Origin: Bdellovibrio sp. | GTDB taxonomy: Bacteria > Myxococcota > SpSt-1050 | Length of the DNA: 32,443 bases | Direction of reading: 5' to 3' | Assembly: GCA_020725805.1 (NCBI GenBank) | Contig: DYEF01000078.1 | Location: forward strand, 1 to 32,443 | Part shown: positions 9,230 to 16,997 of the stretch, piece by piece | How positions within the stretch are numbered: the stretch's first letter is position 1 | Layout: every line of letters begins with the position of its first letter | Position numbers and translations under genes: made by a program | The notes under the pieces: generated by a model | Told to the model about the DNA's origin: nothing | The model's input: the letters and a program-made list of their open reading frames with translations, nothing else | Databases searched by the model: none

Positions 9230-11464
9230 ATGAGCAGATTTAAGATTTCGGCATTAAAGATCGGAATATTTATTTCACTTGTCTTTGCATTTTTCAAATG
9301 GATTACCCCTGATATCGAGGACAGAATTGCTGCAATTAATATTCTCGAAAAGAGATTTTTAGACCAGATGTTCATAATCAGGGGACCAAAACCTGTTTCT
9401 GATAATATAGTTATAGTAGATGTAGATGAAAAGAGCATCGGCGAACTCGGCAGGTGGCCTTGGAACCGTTCGGTTATGGCAGAGGCTGTAAGGAGACTCC
9501 ACAATGATTACAATGTAAAAGCTATTCTCTTCGATATAATCTTTGCAGAACCAGACCCGTTTACACAATTCTGTGAAGAGATAATGGATAATATAAAGCA
9601 GAATATGGGTATTGAATCCGATTCGCTGAGATGTGAGGATAATGACCAGAGACTTGCAGACGCCATTAAAGAGGCAAAGAACGTGGTACTCGGATATTAT
9701 CTGAGCAATATCGAGGAAGTACCTGAAGAAATATCCGAAAAGAACAGACCTTACTTCACGAGCAGGTGCCTCAGCACCTCGATAATGGGAGATGCGGAGA
9801 TATGCAATATCCCCGAATATGACTATGCAATCCCGAATCTCGACAAAATAAAGGATGCCTCCGAATATATGGGGTTTTTCACCATAGAGCCGGATAATGA
9901 CGGTATGTTCAGAAGAGTTCCACTGATTCTCAAACACAAGAATGAATACTACCCTTCACTCTCGCTGACCGGACTCTCCCTTTTTCTTAACAAACCTATA
10001 ATTGTGCAGATGGGAGAGGACCTTCTCTACAATGAAGGCAAATGCGTATCGATAAAGATAGGGGATGATGAGATTCCGATGAATCCTTCCGAAGACAAGA
10101 CGATGTATCTTGTCAATTATTACGGCCCGGGAAGGACATTCAGATATATCAGTTTCTCCGACGTATTTGCCGGACGCGCCGAAAAGAACCAGCTGGAAGG
10201 AAAAATCGTTATAGTCGGTGTAAGTGCCCTCGGGATTTACGACCGCAGACCCATCGCCTTTGACTCCGAATTCCCCGGAGTGGAGATTCACGCCAATGTC
10301 ATTGAGAATGTACTGAAGAAGGACTACCTCGTAAGAATTCCCTTCTATATGCATATCGAGGCATTACTGATTCTGGTTATTGGTATTATTCTTTCACTTC
10401 TGCTCTCAAAGACAAGGCTCCAGTACGGGATAGTAGGTTCCATACTGGTTATGCTGGCTTATATGTTCTTTGTATATCACCTCTTTACCAAAGGCTACTA
10501 TACCAAACTTACCATAAGCACTACAGAGATGCTCCTGCTCATAATAATGATATCAACTTTCAGATATATTACGGAGGAGAAGGAAAAAGGGAAAATCAGG
10601 AAGGCCTTCTCCTATTACGTAACGAAACAGGTTGTCGATGAAATAATGAAGGATATCAATCAGCTCAAACTCGGCGGCGAAAAGAGGCTGCTTACGGTAT
10701 TCTTCTCCGACATCAGGGGATTTACAACCATCTCCGAAAAACTCCCTCCTGAAATGCTCGTAAATCTTCTGCACGAATATCTCAATCCTATGACAGAGAT
10801 TATCTTCAAATACAACGGCACCCTCGATAAATATATGGGCGACGGAATAATGGCAATATTCGGGGCACCCCTTCACTCCCCCGACCACGCCATAAACTGC
10901 ACAAAGGCCTCACTCGAAATGATAGAGGTATTGAAGACACTGAAGGCCGAATGGCTCAAGAGAGGTCTCCCGGAAATCAACATCGGAATAGGTATCAACA
11001 CGGGAGAAATGGTGGTAGGCAATATGGGTTCAAACGTCAAGTTTGAATATACTGCAATAGGAGATCAGGTAAATCTGGGCTCGAGACTCGAGGGGACCAA
11101 CAAGGAATACGGCACAAATATCATTGCATCGGAAGGAACGATAAAGCACCTTGATAATAAATTTATTGTACGTGAACTGGATTTTATCAGGGTAAAGGGG
11201 AAGAAAGAGCCTGTAAGGATATTTGAGGTCATAGGAGAGAGAACACTACTCGGTGAAGACCCGCAATGGATAAAAACCTTTGAAGAAGGGCTATCCCTCT
11301 ATAGGGCACAGAAATTCGAAGAGGCAAAAAAGAAATTCGAAGAGACCATAAAGATTCGCGGCGAAGATAAACCCTCAAAGGTCTTTCTGGAGCGAATAGA
11401 GATTTTCAGGGAAGACCCGCCTCCCCCTGACTGGGACGGGGTATTTATTATGAAGACCAAGTAA
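9230..11464 (+). CDS. CHASE2-domain membrane adenylate cyclase (class III)
   Basis: A 744-residue protein predicted to make cAMP in response to an extracytoplasmic signal. Order: N-terminal membrane anchor (8-25), periplasmic CHASE2 sensor (about 30-360, ending in the typical PGVEIHANVIENVL), three closely spaced membrane helices (about 370-445), then the class III catalytic domain (about 485-665). Catalytic residues are complete: metal-binding Asp494 (FFSDIRGF) and Asp538 (KYMGDG), adenine-selecting Lys534 and Thr608 (EYTAIGD), transition-state Asn615 and Arg619. Lys/Thr at the purine sites points to ATP rather than GTP. A charged helical tail of about 70 residues follows. First gene of the plus-strand cluster; the next two genes are a CRP-type regulator and a cAMP phosphodiesterase, which strongly supports the cyclase call. 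The Shine-Dalgarno is weak (AAAAGA). Confidence 0.95.
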   Translation: MSRFKISALKIGIFISLVFAFFKWITPDIEDRIAAINILEKRFLDQMFIIRGPKPVSDNIVIVDVDEKSIGELGRWPWNRSVMAEAVRRLHNDYNVKAILFDIIFAEPDPFTQFCEEIMDNIKQNMGIESDSLRCEDNDQRLADAIKEAKNVVLGYYLSNIEEVPEEISEKNRPYFTSRCLSTSIMGDAEICNIPEYDYAIPNLDKIKDASEYMGFFTIEPDNDGMFRRVPLILKHKNEYYPSLSLTGLSLFLNKPIIVQMGEDLLYNEGKCVSIKIGDDEIPMNPSEDKTMYLVNYYGPGRTFRYISFSDVFAGRAEKNQLEGKIVIVGVSALGIYDRRPIAFDSEFPGVEIHANVIENVLKKDYLVRIPFYMHIEALLILVIGIILSLLLSKTRLQYGIVGSILVMLAYMFFVYHLFTKGYYTKLTISTTEMLLLIIMISTFRYITEEKEKGKIRKAFSYYVTKQVVDEIMKDINQLKLGGEKRLLTVFFSDIRGFTTISEKLPPEMLVNLLHEYLNPMTEIIFKYNGTLDKYMGDGIMAIFGAPLHSPDHAINCTKASLEMIEVLKTLKAEWLKRGLPEINIGIGINTGEMVVGNMGSNVKFEYTAIGDQVNLGSRLEGTNKEYGTNIIASEGTIKHLDNKFIVRELDFIRVKGKKEPVRIFEVIGERTLLGEDPQWIKTFEEGLSLYRAQKFEEAKKKFEETIKIRGEDKPSKVFLERIEIFREDPPPPDWDGVFIMKTK

Positions 11465-11478
11465 AAAGGAGCTGTCTT

Positions 11479-12114
11479 ATGTCCTACGATAACTCACTTC
11501 TCGAAAAATACGGCAGAAAATTTGCAAAGAACAGCATCATTTTCAAACAGGGAGATTTATCCCGCGAAATTTTCATCCTGCAGCAGGGGAAGATAAAGAT
11601 ATTCAGGAATATCAGAAACCAGAAGAAGACTCTCGCCGTTCTCTCCGATGCAGGAGACTTTTTCGGGGAGATGTCATTTATCAATAACAAACCTCGCACA
11701 GCCACTGCACAGGCACTCGAGGATACCACACTCATCGTCCTCGAACCGGAGATATTCGAAAAGATGCTCTTTCAGAATCCCGAAATATCCTTCAGGTTCA
11801 TAAAGAAACTCGCACAGAGACTGGACGAGGCCGATATGCAGATCGAAAACATACTTCTGAAAGATCCGGAGAGCAGATTCATTCATTTTCTTATCAACCA
11901 GTCTCAGGAAAACTCATTTGAACTGCCTCTGTCCTTAAATGACGTTGCAGAGTGGCTCGATGAACCATACGAAACCCTCAGCCAGAATCTGGACAAACTG
12001 ATAAAGAAGGGTTTTGCACAGATTACAAACAACGGAATCAGGATACTAAACCGTCAGCTTATGTCCGAATATCTTGAGTTTCTGGAGATGAAGAAAAAAT
12101 TCGGGGAGGTTTGA
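11479..12114 (+). CDS. CRP/FNR-family cyclic-nucleotide-responsive regulator
   Basis: A 211-residue regulator with a cyclic-nucleotide-binding beta-roll (about 15-120), a dimerisation helix, and a C-terminal winged helix-turn-helix (about 150-195). The phosphate-binding cassette keeps the key residues: Gly63-Glu64 (FFGEMSF) and Arg73-Thr74 (KPRTATA), matching the Gly-Glu...Arg-Ser/Thr pattern of cAMP binders. There is no FNR-type cysteine set. The recognition helix reads EPYETLSQNL and lacks the usual Arg at the start (RETV in E. coli CRP), so its operator may differ from the standard TGTGA-N6-TCACA. It starts 14 bases after the cyclase, with AAGGAGC ahead of ATG, and is followed 3 bases later by the phosphodiesterase. 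cAMP as ligand is inferred from residues plus context. Confidence 0.9.
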   Translation: MSYDNSLLEKYGRKFAKNSIIFKQGDLSREIFILQQGKIKIFRNIRNQKKTLAVLSDAGDFFGEMSFINNKPRTATAQALEDTTLIVLEPEIFEKMLFQNPEISFRFIKKLAQRLDEADMQIENILLKDPESRFIHFLINQSQENSFELPLSLNDVAEWLDEPYETLSQNLDKLIKKGFAQITNNGIRILNRQLMSEYLEFLEMKKKFGEV

Positions 12115-12117
12115 TTT

Positions 12118-12885
12118 ATGAATATTGAGATTTTAGGTTCGTCCGGCGGAGATTACAACAGATTCAGGTCCACATCCATTCTCCTAAACCGCAGGATTCT
12201 TATAGACGCAGGTGCAGTCGTTTCACTCTTAAAAATCGATGAGATACTCGAGATAGACAATGTCATTCTGACACACCCTCATATGGACCACGTCAAGGAT
12301 CTGGCGATGATGTCAGACCTGATTGTAAAAAGAAGAAAGAGACCACTCTCTATCTGGGGGACAAGACACACAATATCCGTATTGAAAAAGCATTTCTTCA
12401 ACGACCTTTTATGGCCGGATTTTACAAAAATTCCTTCAGCAAAAAGTCCGACAATTAGATACAGGATATTCGGGAGCGAAAAAAAGAGCAGAATTGACGA
12501 CGTTACGATCTTTCCTGTCCCTGTCAACCACACCGTAGAGACTATGGGATTTATCATAACACAAAACAACTCGTCCTTTGCCATCAGCGGTGATACCGGA
12601 CCCACAGATAAACTCTGGGAATACATTAATAAGCAGAAAAACCTGAAGTGTATATTCGTCGAACTCTCTTTCCCCGAGAGCAGAAAAGATATAGCCAGAG
12701 ATTCGAAGCATCTGACACCTCTCATGCTCAGGGAAGAACTCGGCAAACTGAAAAACCACAAAAACGTACCTGTTTTTCTCTACCATATGAAACCTCTCTT
12801 CTACGATACACTTCAAAAAGAGATAAAGAAAATTTTCAATTCCAATGTCCTGCCTCTCAATTCCTCAGACCGGTTCAGATTCTGA
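12118..12885 (+). CDS. Class II 3',5'-cyclic-nucleotide phosphodiesterase (metallo-beta-lactamase fold)
   Basis: A 255-residue metal-dependent hydrolase predicted to convert cAMP to AMP. The zinc motif THPHMDH (His53, His55, Asp57, His58) followed by VKDLAMMSD fits the class II PDE signature (HxHLDH then a hydrophobic run). Further ligands are His138 (VNHT), Asp159 (SGDTGP) and His223 (YHMKP). The block GDTGP...LWEYIN...FVELSFPES...SKHLTP is the characteristic class II PDE C-terminal half (as in yeast PDE1 and its bacterial relatives), not that of a generic lactamase-fold RNase. It lies between the CRP-type regulator and folC; its TGA stop overlaps the folC ATG. It would switch off the signal made two genes upstream. 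Confidence 0.87.
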   Translation: MNIEILGSSGGDYNRFRSTSILLNRRILIDAGAVVSLLKIDEILEIDNVILTHPHMDHVKDLAMMSDLIVKRRKRPLSIWGTRHTISVLKKHFFNDLLWPDFTKIPSAKSPTIRYRIFGSEKKSRIDDVTIFPVPVNHTVETMGFIITQNNSSFAISGDTGPTDKLWEYINKQKNLKCIFVELSFPESRKDIARDSKHLTPLMLREELGKLKNHKNVPVFLYHMKPLFYDTLQKEIKKIFNSNVLPLNSSDRFRF

Positions 12886-14171
12886 TGAAATCGCACCCTT
12901 TTCTGGAAGAACTCAAAAAGAGAGGAATTGTTCAGGGGCTCGAAAGAGTCTACGACGCCCTTGTAGAAATCGGCAGTCCGCATCTCAGACAAAGAGGGGC
13001 ACTCGTAGCAGGTACAAACGGAAAGGGCTCGACCTCATATATACTTTACAGACTTCTTCACTCACACGGATTCAGCACGGCACTCTACACCTCCCCTCAT
13101 ATAAAAGAAGTCAATGACAGATATATAATTGATAATGTTCAGATTTCCGATGAAAGACTCGGATACTATATTGAAAATCTTAAATATCTTGCTGTCAGAT
13201 ACAATCTGACGCTCTTCGAATTTGAAACAATTATAGCATTTCAGTATTTCAGCGATATGAAAGTGGATTATGCCATATTTGAAGTCGGTATGGGCGGAAG
13301 ACTTGATGCCACCAACTGTTATAATCCGGAAATCAAGATAATTACATCCATTTCAAGAGACCATACCGAATATCTCGGCAATACCGAGGAAGAAATTCTC
13401 TATGAAAAGGCCGGAATAATCAGACCCAACAATACAGTTATAACAGGGATTGACAAATCCAATCTCCTCTCTCTGACAGAAGATTACTGCAAAAAACAAA
13501 ACGCAAAGCTACTTATACTTCAGAGGGATTTTGCAATACAGAATACGCGGGAGGAGGATTTTTATGAAATATTCGACTACCGATACAGGGACTATTTCCT
13601 AAGAGATATCAGACTCTCACTATTCGGCAGACATCAGGTCACAAACTGTTCACTCTCACTTACATCATTTCTGAAAATAATGGATTCGGACGGTCATAAA
13701 CCTGACCCGGAAATAATCTGTAATGTCCTGAAGAATATCAGATTCAGCGGGAGATTCGAAATTTATTCGAAAAAACCTCTGATAGTTATCGACGGTGCAC
13801 ACAACTCAGACGGAGTAAAAAAACTGAGAGATTCTCTTCTGGCATTCAACAGGCAGAATAAAAGAGTAATCACAATATTTTCAAGTCTCAAAAACAAAAA
13901 GCCTGAGGAGAAGATTAATATTCTGAAGGATATTACCAATAGATTCCTGTTTGTCGAAAACGACCATCCCCTCTCACTTAAAAATGACGATTTTATTATT
14001 CTTGCCCGCAAGACAAATTTAATGTACTTTGAAACGATGGATATCGAAACCGCCATACAAAAGGTATTCGGTGAATACAGAGATGACCTGATTCTTATTA
14101 CAGGCTCGCTGTACACTCTGCCTGAGATATATATGAAACTGGAGAAATACAGAGACTATGGAGAACAATGA
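12885..14171 (+). CDS. folC: Folylpolyglutamate / dihydrofolate synthase
   Basis: A 428-residue Mur-ligase-family enzyme that adds glutamate to dihydropteroate and/or to folates, using ATP, in the cytosol. Visible motifs are the P-loop GTNGKGST (43-50), TSPHIKEVNDRY, FEVGMGGRLDATN, SRDHTEYLG...EKAGI, and the C-terminal-domain DGAHN. Length is normal for FolC. The frame extends upstream to 12648, but the start is set at ATG 12885-12887, which overlaps the phosphodiesterase stop (TGATG) and begins directly at the conserved N-terminal helix. Translation is probably coupled, as no clear Shine-Dalgarno precedes it. A housekeeping gene inside a cAMP signalling operon; whether it also makes dihydrofolate cannot be decided from sequence. 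Confidence 0.94.
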   Translation: MKSHPFLEELKKRGIVQGLERVYDALVEIGSPHLRQRGALVAGTNGKGSTSYILYRLLHSHGFSTALYTSPHIKEVNDRYIIDNVQISDERLGYYIENLKYLAVRYNLTLFEFETIIAFQYFSDMKVDYAIFEVGMGGRLDATNCYNPEIKIITSISRDHTEYLGNTEEEILYEKAGIIRPNNTVITGIDKSNLLSLTEDYCKKQNAKLLILQRDFAIQNTREEDFYEIFDYRYRDYFLRDIRLSLFGRHQVTNCSLSLTSFLKIMDSDGHKPDPEIICNVLKNIRFSGRFEIYSKKPLIVIDGAHNSDGVKKLRDSLLAFNRQNKRVITIFSSLKNKKPEEKINILKDITNRFLFVENDHPLSLKNDDFIILARKTNLMYFETMDIETAIQKVFGEYRDDLILITGSLYTLPEIYMKLEKYRDYGEQ

Positions 14172-15096
14172 TAAAATTCATATACCCGATCTGATTACAA
14201 GGGAAGGCAGGATATACTCACAGTATATACCTCCGAAGAAGAAGTTCCCCTATATAAATATCATCCTGTTTATCATTACAGTAATCACAACGACACTTGC
14301 AGGAGCCGGCCTCGAAGGAGTATCCCTTCTGGAGTTTATCAGACATCCTGTAAATTCTGTAATAAAGGGACTCCCCTTCTCACTGACACTGCTGGGAATT
14401 CTGCTCACCCACGAAATGGGTCACTTCTTCACTGCCAGAAAATACAGGGTCGATGCCTCTCTGCCCTATTTTATCCCTGCCCCGTTCGGAGTCGGGACTT
14501 TCGGAGCGATAATAAAGATGGAATCACCCCTTAACAGCCGGAAAGCTCTCATTGATATAGGGGCCGCAGGTCCTATAGCCGGCTTTCTGGTGGCAACAGT
14601 TGCTATATTCTACGGTATCAAGACATCCACAATTATCAGTATTCAGGAGATACCCGAATATGGCATCAGATTTCAGGACCCGCTTATCGTAAAGATTCTG
14701 CAATATTTTATCATTGGTCTTATACCTCAGGGTTATGAAATGATGCTCAACTCGATCGGATTTGCCGGATGGCTCGGAATGCTCGTAACATCACTCAACC
14801 TGCTTCCGGTAGGTCAGCTGGACGGAGGCCACATTTCGTATGCCCTCTTTGGCAGATTCGCTATCTGGATTTCAAGATTAACATTTATCGTCCTGATATT
14901 TCTGGGTATTTTCTACTGGCAGGGATGGCTCCTGTGGGGTCTTTTGAGTTATTTCGTTATCGGACTCAGGCATCCGCCTCTGAGAAATGATGCAGATATT
15001 AATCTTGACACAAGGCACAAAATTGTAGCATATATATGTATTATGATATTTATCCTCACATTTATGCCCTCACCTGTAACGGAGATAAGAAAGTGA
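14158..15096 (+). CDS. Site-2-type membrane metalloprotease (peptidase M50)
   Basis: A 312-residue polytopic protease with about six or seven hydrophobic segments. The zinc motif HEMGH (85-89) lies in a membrane segment, and the third ligand is in NLLPVGQLDGGH (Asp222), the standard M50 arrangement. There is no PDZ domain, so it belongs to the compact S2P group close to plant EGY-type proteins (PYFIPAPFGVGTFGAIIKM-like block at 103-121) rather than RseP. Such enzymes cut membrane-anchored regulators within the bilayer, but no anti-sigma factor is nearby. The start overlaps the end of folC by 14 bases, and the end overlaps the next gene by 4 bases, so all three are probably translated together. 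The substrate is unknown; the adjacent single-pass protein is a possible candidate. Confidence 0.9.
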   Translation: MENNDKIHIPDLITREGRIYSQYIPPKKKFPYINIILFIITVITTTLAGAGLEGVSLLEFIRHPVNSVIKGLPFSLTLLGILLTHEMGHFFTARKYRVDASLPYFIPAPFGVGTFGAIIKMESPLNSRKALIDIGAAGPIAGFLVATVAIFYGIKTSTIISIQEIPEYGIRFQDPLIVKILQYFIIGLIPQGYEMMLNSIGFAGWLGMLVTSLNLLPVGQLDGGHISYALFGRFAIWISRLTFIVLIFLGIFYWQGWLLWGLLSYFVIGLRHPPLRNDADINLDTRHKIVAYICIMIFILTFMPSPVTEIRK

Positions 15097-15455
15097 CGAC
15101 AGAGAAAAGAGAAAAATTCAATCTTCTTGCAGATTCGCTGAAAAATGATTTTAAAAACGAAAGTCTTCATAATGTTCTGATAGATTACTGTATCGAAAAC
15201 GATTTGGAGATGGAACTCATAGAATTCTACAAAAGACACACAGAAGAATATCCCGGGATATGTAACCGTATGCTTGAAAATCTTTCCGACCGCTCTGTTG
15301 AGAGACTTTACAACAGCAAGATAAAAACAAAGACAGTCGAGGAAGGGAAGAAGACGGCAATCAAGCTGATACTCATTCTTGTTGCAACAATAATCGCAAT
15401 GTTCTTTATCTGGAAAGGTCTTCTTTCGTCATTCAAAGGGCAGTTTCTGCAATAA
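15093..15455 (+). CDS. Small protein with a C-terminal membrane anchor, function unknown
   Basis: A 120-residue protein not recognised as any named family. A soluble, charged, helical N-terminal region (about 1-88) is followed by a single hydrophobic helix (about 92-112, IKLILILVATIIAMFFIWKG) and a short tail, so it looks tail-anchored with its domain in the cytosol. The frame is open further upstream, but the best start is GTG 15093-15095. That GTG overlaps the protease stop (GTGA) and has GGAG at 15081-15084 at good spacing. It sits between the M50 protease and the FAD oxidase (3-base gap to the latter). The position suggests a partner or substrate of the intramembrane protease, which is inference only. 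Confidence 0.75.
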   Translation: MTTEKREKFNLLADSLKNDFKNESLHNVLIDYCIENDLEMELIEFYKRHTEEYPGICNRMLENLSDRSVERLYNSKIKTKTVEEGKKTAIKLILILVATIIAMFFIWKGLLSSFKGQFLQ

Positions 15456-15458
15456 AAG

Positions 15459-16997
15459 ATGGAACGTGATTTTCACAAAATCAAAAAGTCTTTTATATCC
15501 CTTCTGGGAGAGAGATGGGTATCAGACAAAAGCAGGGATATCACATTCTACAACCGTGACCTCTGGCCAAGGGAGGTAATCTCCTCCAAATTCGGTGTTT
15601 TCAGACACAAACCCGACCTGATTCTCTGGCCGAAAGACGAAAAAGAGATAGCCGAAATTGTCAGAATTGCCAACGAAAACAGACTCAATATAATCCCCTT
15701 CGGAGCCGGAAGCGGGGTATGCGGCGCAACAGTTCCGACTTCCTCCGTTCAGAATATAATTGTAGATATCAAACGGATGAACCGGATTCTCAATGTAGAT
15801 TATCAGAGCCTTATTCTGGATGTAGAGGCGGGGGCCATAGGTTTCCCTCTCGAAACCCAGCTCAACAACAAGGGCTTTACGCTCGGTCATTTTCCATCAT
15901 CCATATACTGTTCGTCGGTCGGTGGCTGGCTCGCGGCAAGGTCTGCAGGACAGGAATCATCGAAATACGGCAAGATTGAGGATATGGTTGTATCTCTGAG
16001 AGCAGTTACAGGCAACGGAGAGATAATCGATACATCCGACATAATCTCATCCGATATAGGACAGGACCTCAATCAGCTCTTTATCGGAAGTGAGGGGACA
16101 CTCGGGATAATCTATTCCGCCTGTCTGAATATCAGCTATCTGCCCAAATTCAAAACATATTCATCCTACCTCTTCAAGAATATCGGGCATGGATTGAATG
16201 CCATAAGAGAGATGATGCAGAATGATGTGGGCGGAACGGTCATCAGACTGTATGACGAACTCGACTCATTTATCGCGCTCGGGCATAAAAAGGAAAAAGA
16301 GAAGAAGGAAAACATACTCAAAAAATATTTCGAAGACCTAAACGGTGATTTTTCGGACATATTCCTAAAGAGGATACTTTCATTTCCCCAGATACTCAAC
16401 TCCCTCTCAAATCTGATTACTCAGGGCTGCCTGATGATAATTCTGCACTCCGGCAACGAAAATGACTACGTAAAATACTGTCAGATAACATCACAGAAAA
16501 TAGCCGAGAAATACGGCGGCAGGGATATGGGAGAAGAGCCCGCTAAAAGATGGGAGAAAAACAGGTATTCAATATCATACAAGCAGCCGCGGATATTCTA
16601 TGCAGGCGGTTTTGTCGATACGATGGAAATCGCAACAACATGGGACAGAATTGAGGAACTTTATTACGAGGTCAAGAAGGTCATTCAGGATAAGGCATTT
16701 CTGATGGCTCATTTCAGTCATGCCTATCAGGACGGCTGTTCGATATACTTTACATTTGCATCGAGAGCCGAAAACTATAATGATGCCGTAAAAAGATACG
16801 ATGCAGTCTGGAAGAATGCACTTGATACAGTAATCAAAATGGGAGCAACCGTCAGTCATCATCACGGAATAGGTATATCAAAGGCCGAACATCTCAGGAA
16901 ACAGATCGGTGAACAAACGCAGCTTTTCAGAATACTGAAAAAGACGTTCGACCCGAACAACATTATGAACAGAGGCAAATTCTTTTCGGAGCAGTAA
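15459..16997 (+). CDS. FAD-linked oxidase, alkyl-DHAP synthase / GlcD type
   Basis: A 512-residue flavoenzyme of the VAO/PCMH family. The N-terminal FAD domain (about 50-230) shows PFGAGSGVCGA, SSVGGWLAARSAGQESSKYG and FIGSEGTLGI. The C-terminal cap has AHFSHAYQDGCSIYFTF and SHHHGIG followed by FDPNNIMNRGK. The AHFSHAY...DGCSIYFTF and triple-His blocks resemble alkyldihydroxyacetone-phosphate synthase (ether-lipid synthesis) more than D-lactate or glycolate dehydrogenase, although both belong to the same superfamily. Cytosolic, no signal peptide. It begins 3 bases after the small membrane protein, and its stop overlaps the start of a degenerate paralogue (TAATG). Substrate uncertain: an ether-lipid role and a 2-hydroxyacid dehydrogenase are both possible. 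Confidence 0.85.
   Translation: MERDFHKIKKSFISLLGERWVSDKSRDITFYNRDLWPREVISSKFGVFRHKPDLILWPKDEKEIAEIVRIANENRLNIIPFGAGSGVCGATVPTSSVQNIIVDIKRMNRILNVDYQSLILDVEAGAIGFPLETQLNNKGFTLGHFPSSIYCSSVGGWLAARSAGQESSKYGKIEDMVVSLRAVTGNGEIIDTSDIISSDIGQDLNQLFIGSEGTLGIIYSACLNISYLPKFKTYSSYLFKNIGHGLNAIREMMQNDVGGTVIRLYDELDSFIALGHKKEKEKKENILKKYFEDLNGDFSDIFLKRILSFPQILNSLSNLITQGCLMIILHSGNENDYVKYCQITSQKIAEKYGGRDMGEEPAKRWEKNRYSISYKQPRIFYAGGFVDTMEIATTWDRIEELYYEVKKVIQDKAFLMAHFSHAYQDGCSIYFTFASRAENYNDAVKRYDAVWKNALDTVIKMGATVSHHHGIGISKAEHLRKQIGEQTQLFRILKKTFDPNNIMNRGKFFSEQ

Noticed and set aside
12648-12884. Upstream extension of folC
   Set aside because: Lies wholly within the phosphodiesterase gene in another frame and lacks FolC similarity; the real start overlaps the previous stop at 12885.
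15036-15092. ATG start for the small membrane protein
   Set aside because: Would overlap the protease gene by about 60 bases; GTG 15093 has GGAG at correct spacing and a GTGA overlap.
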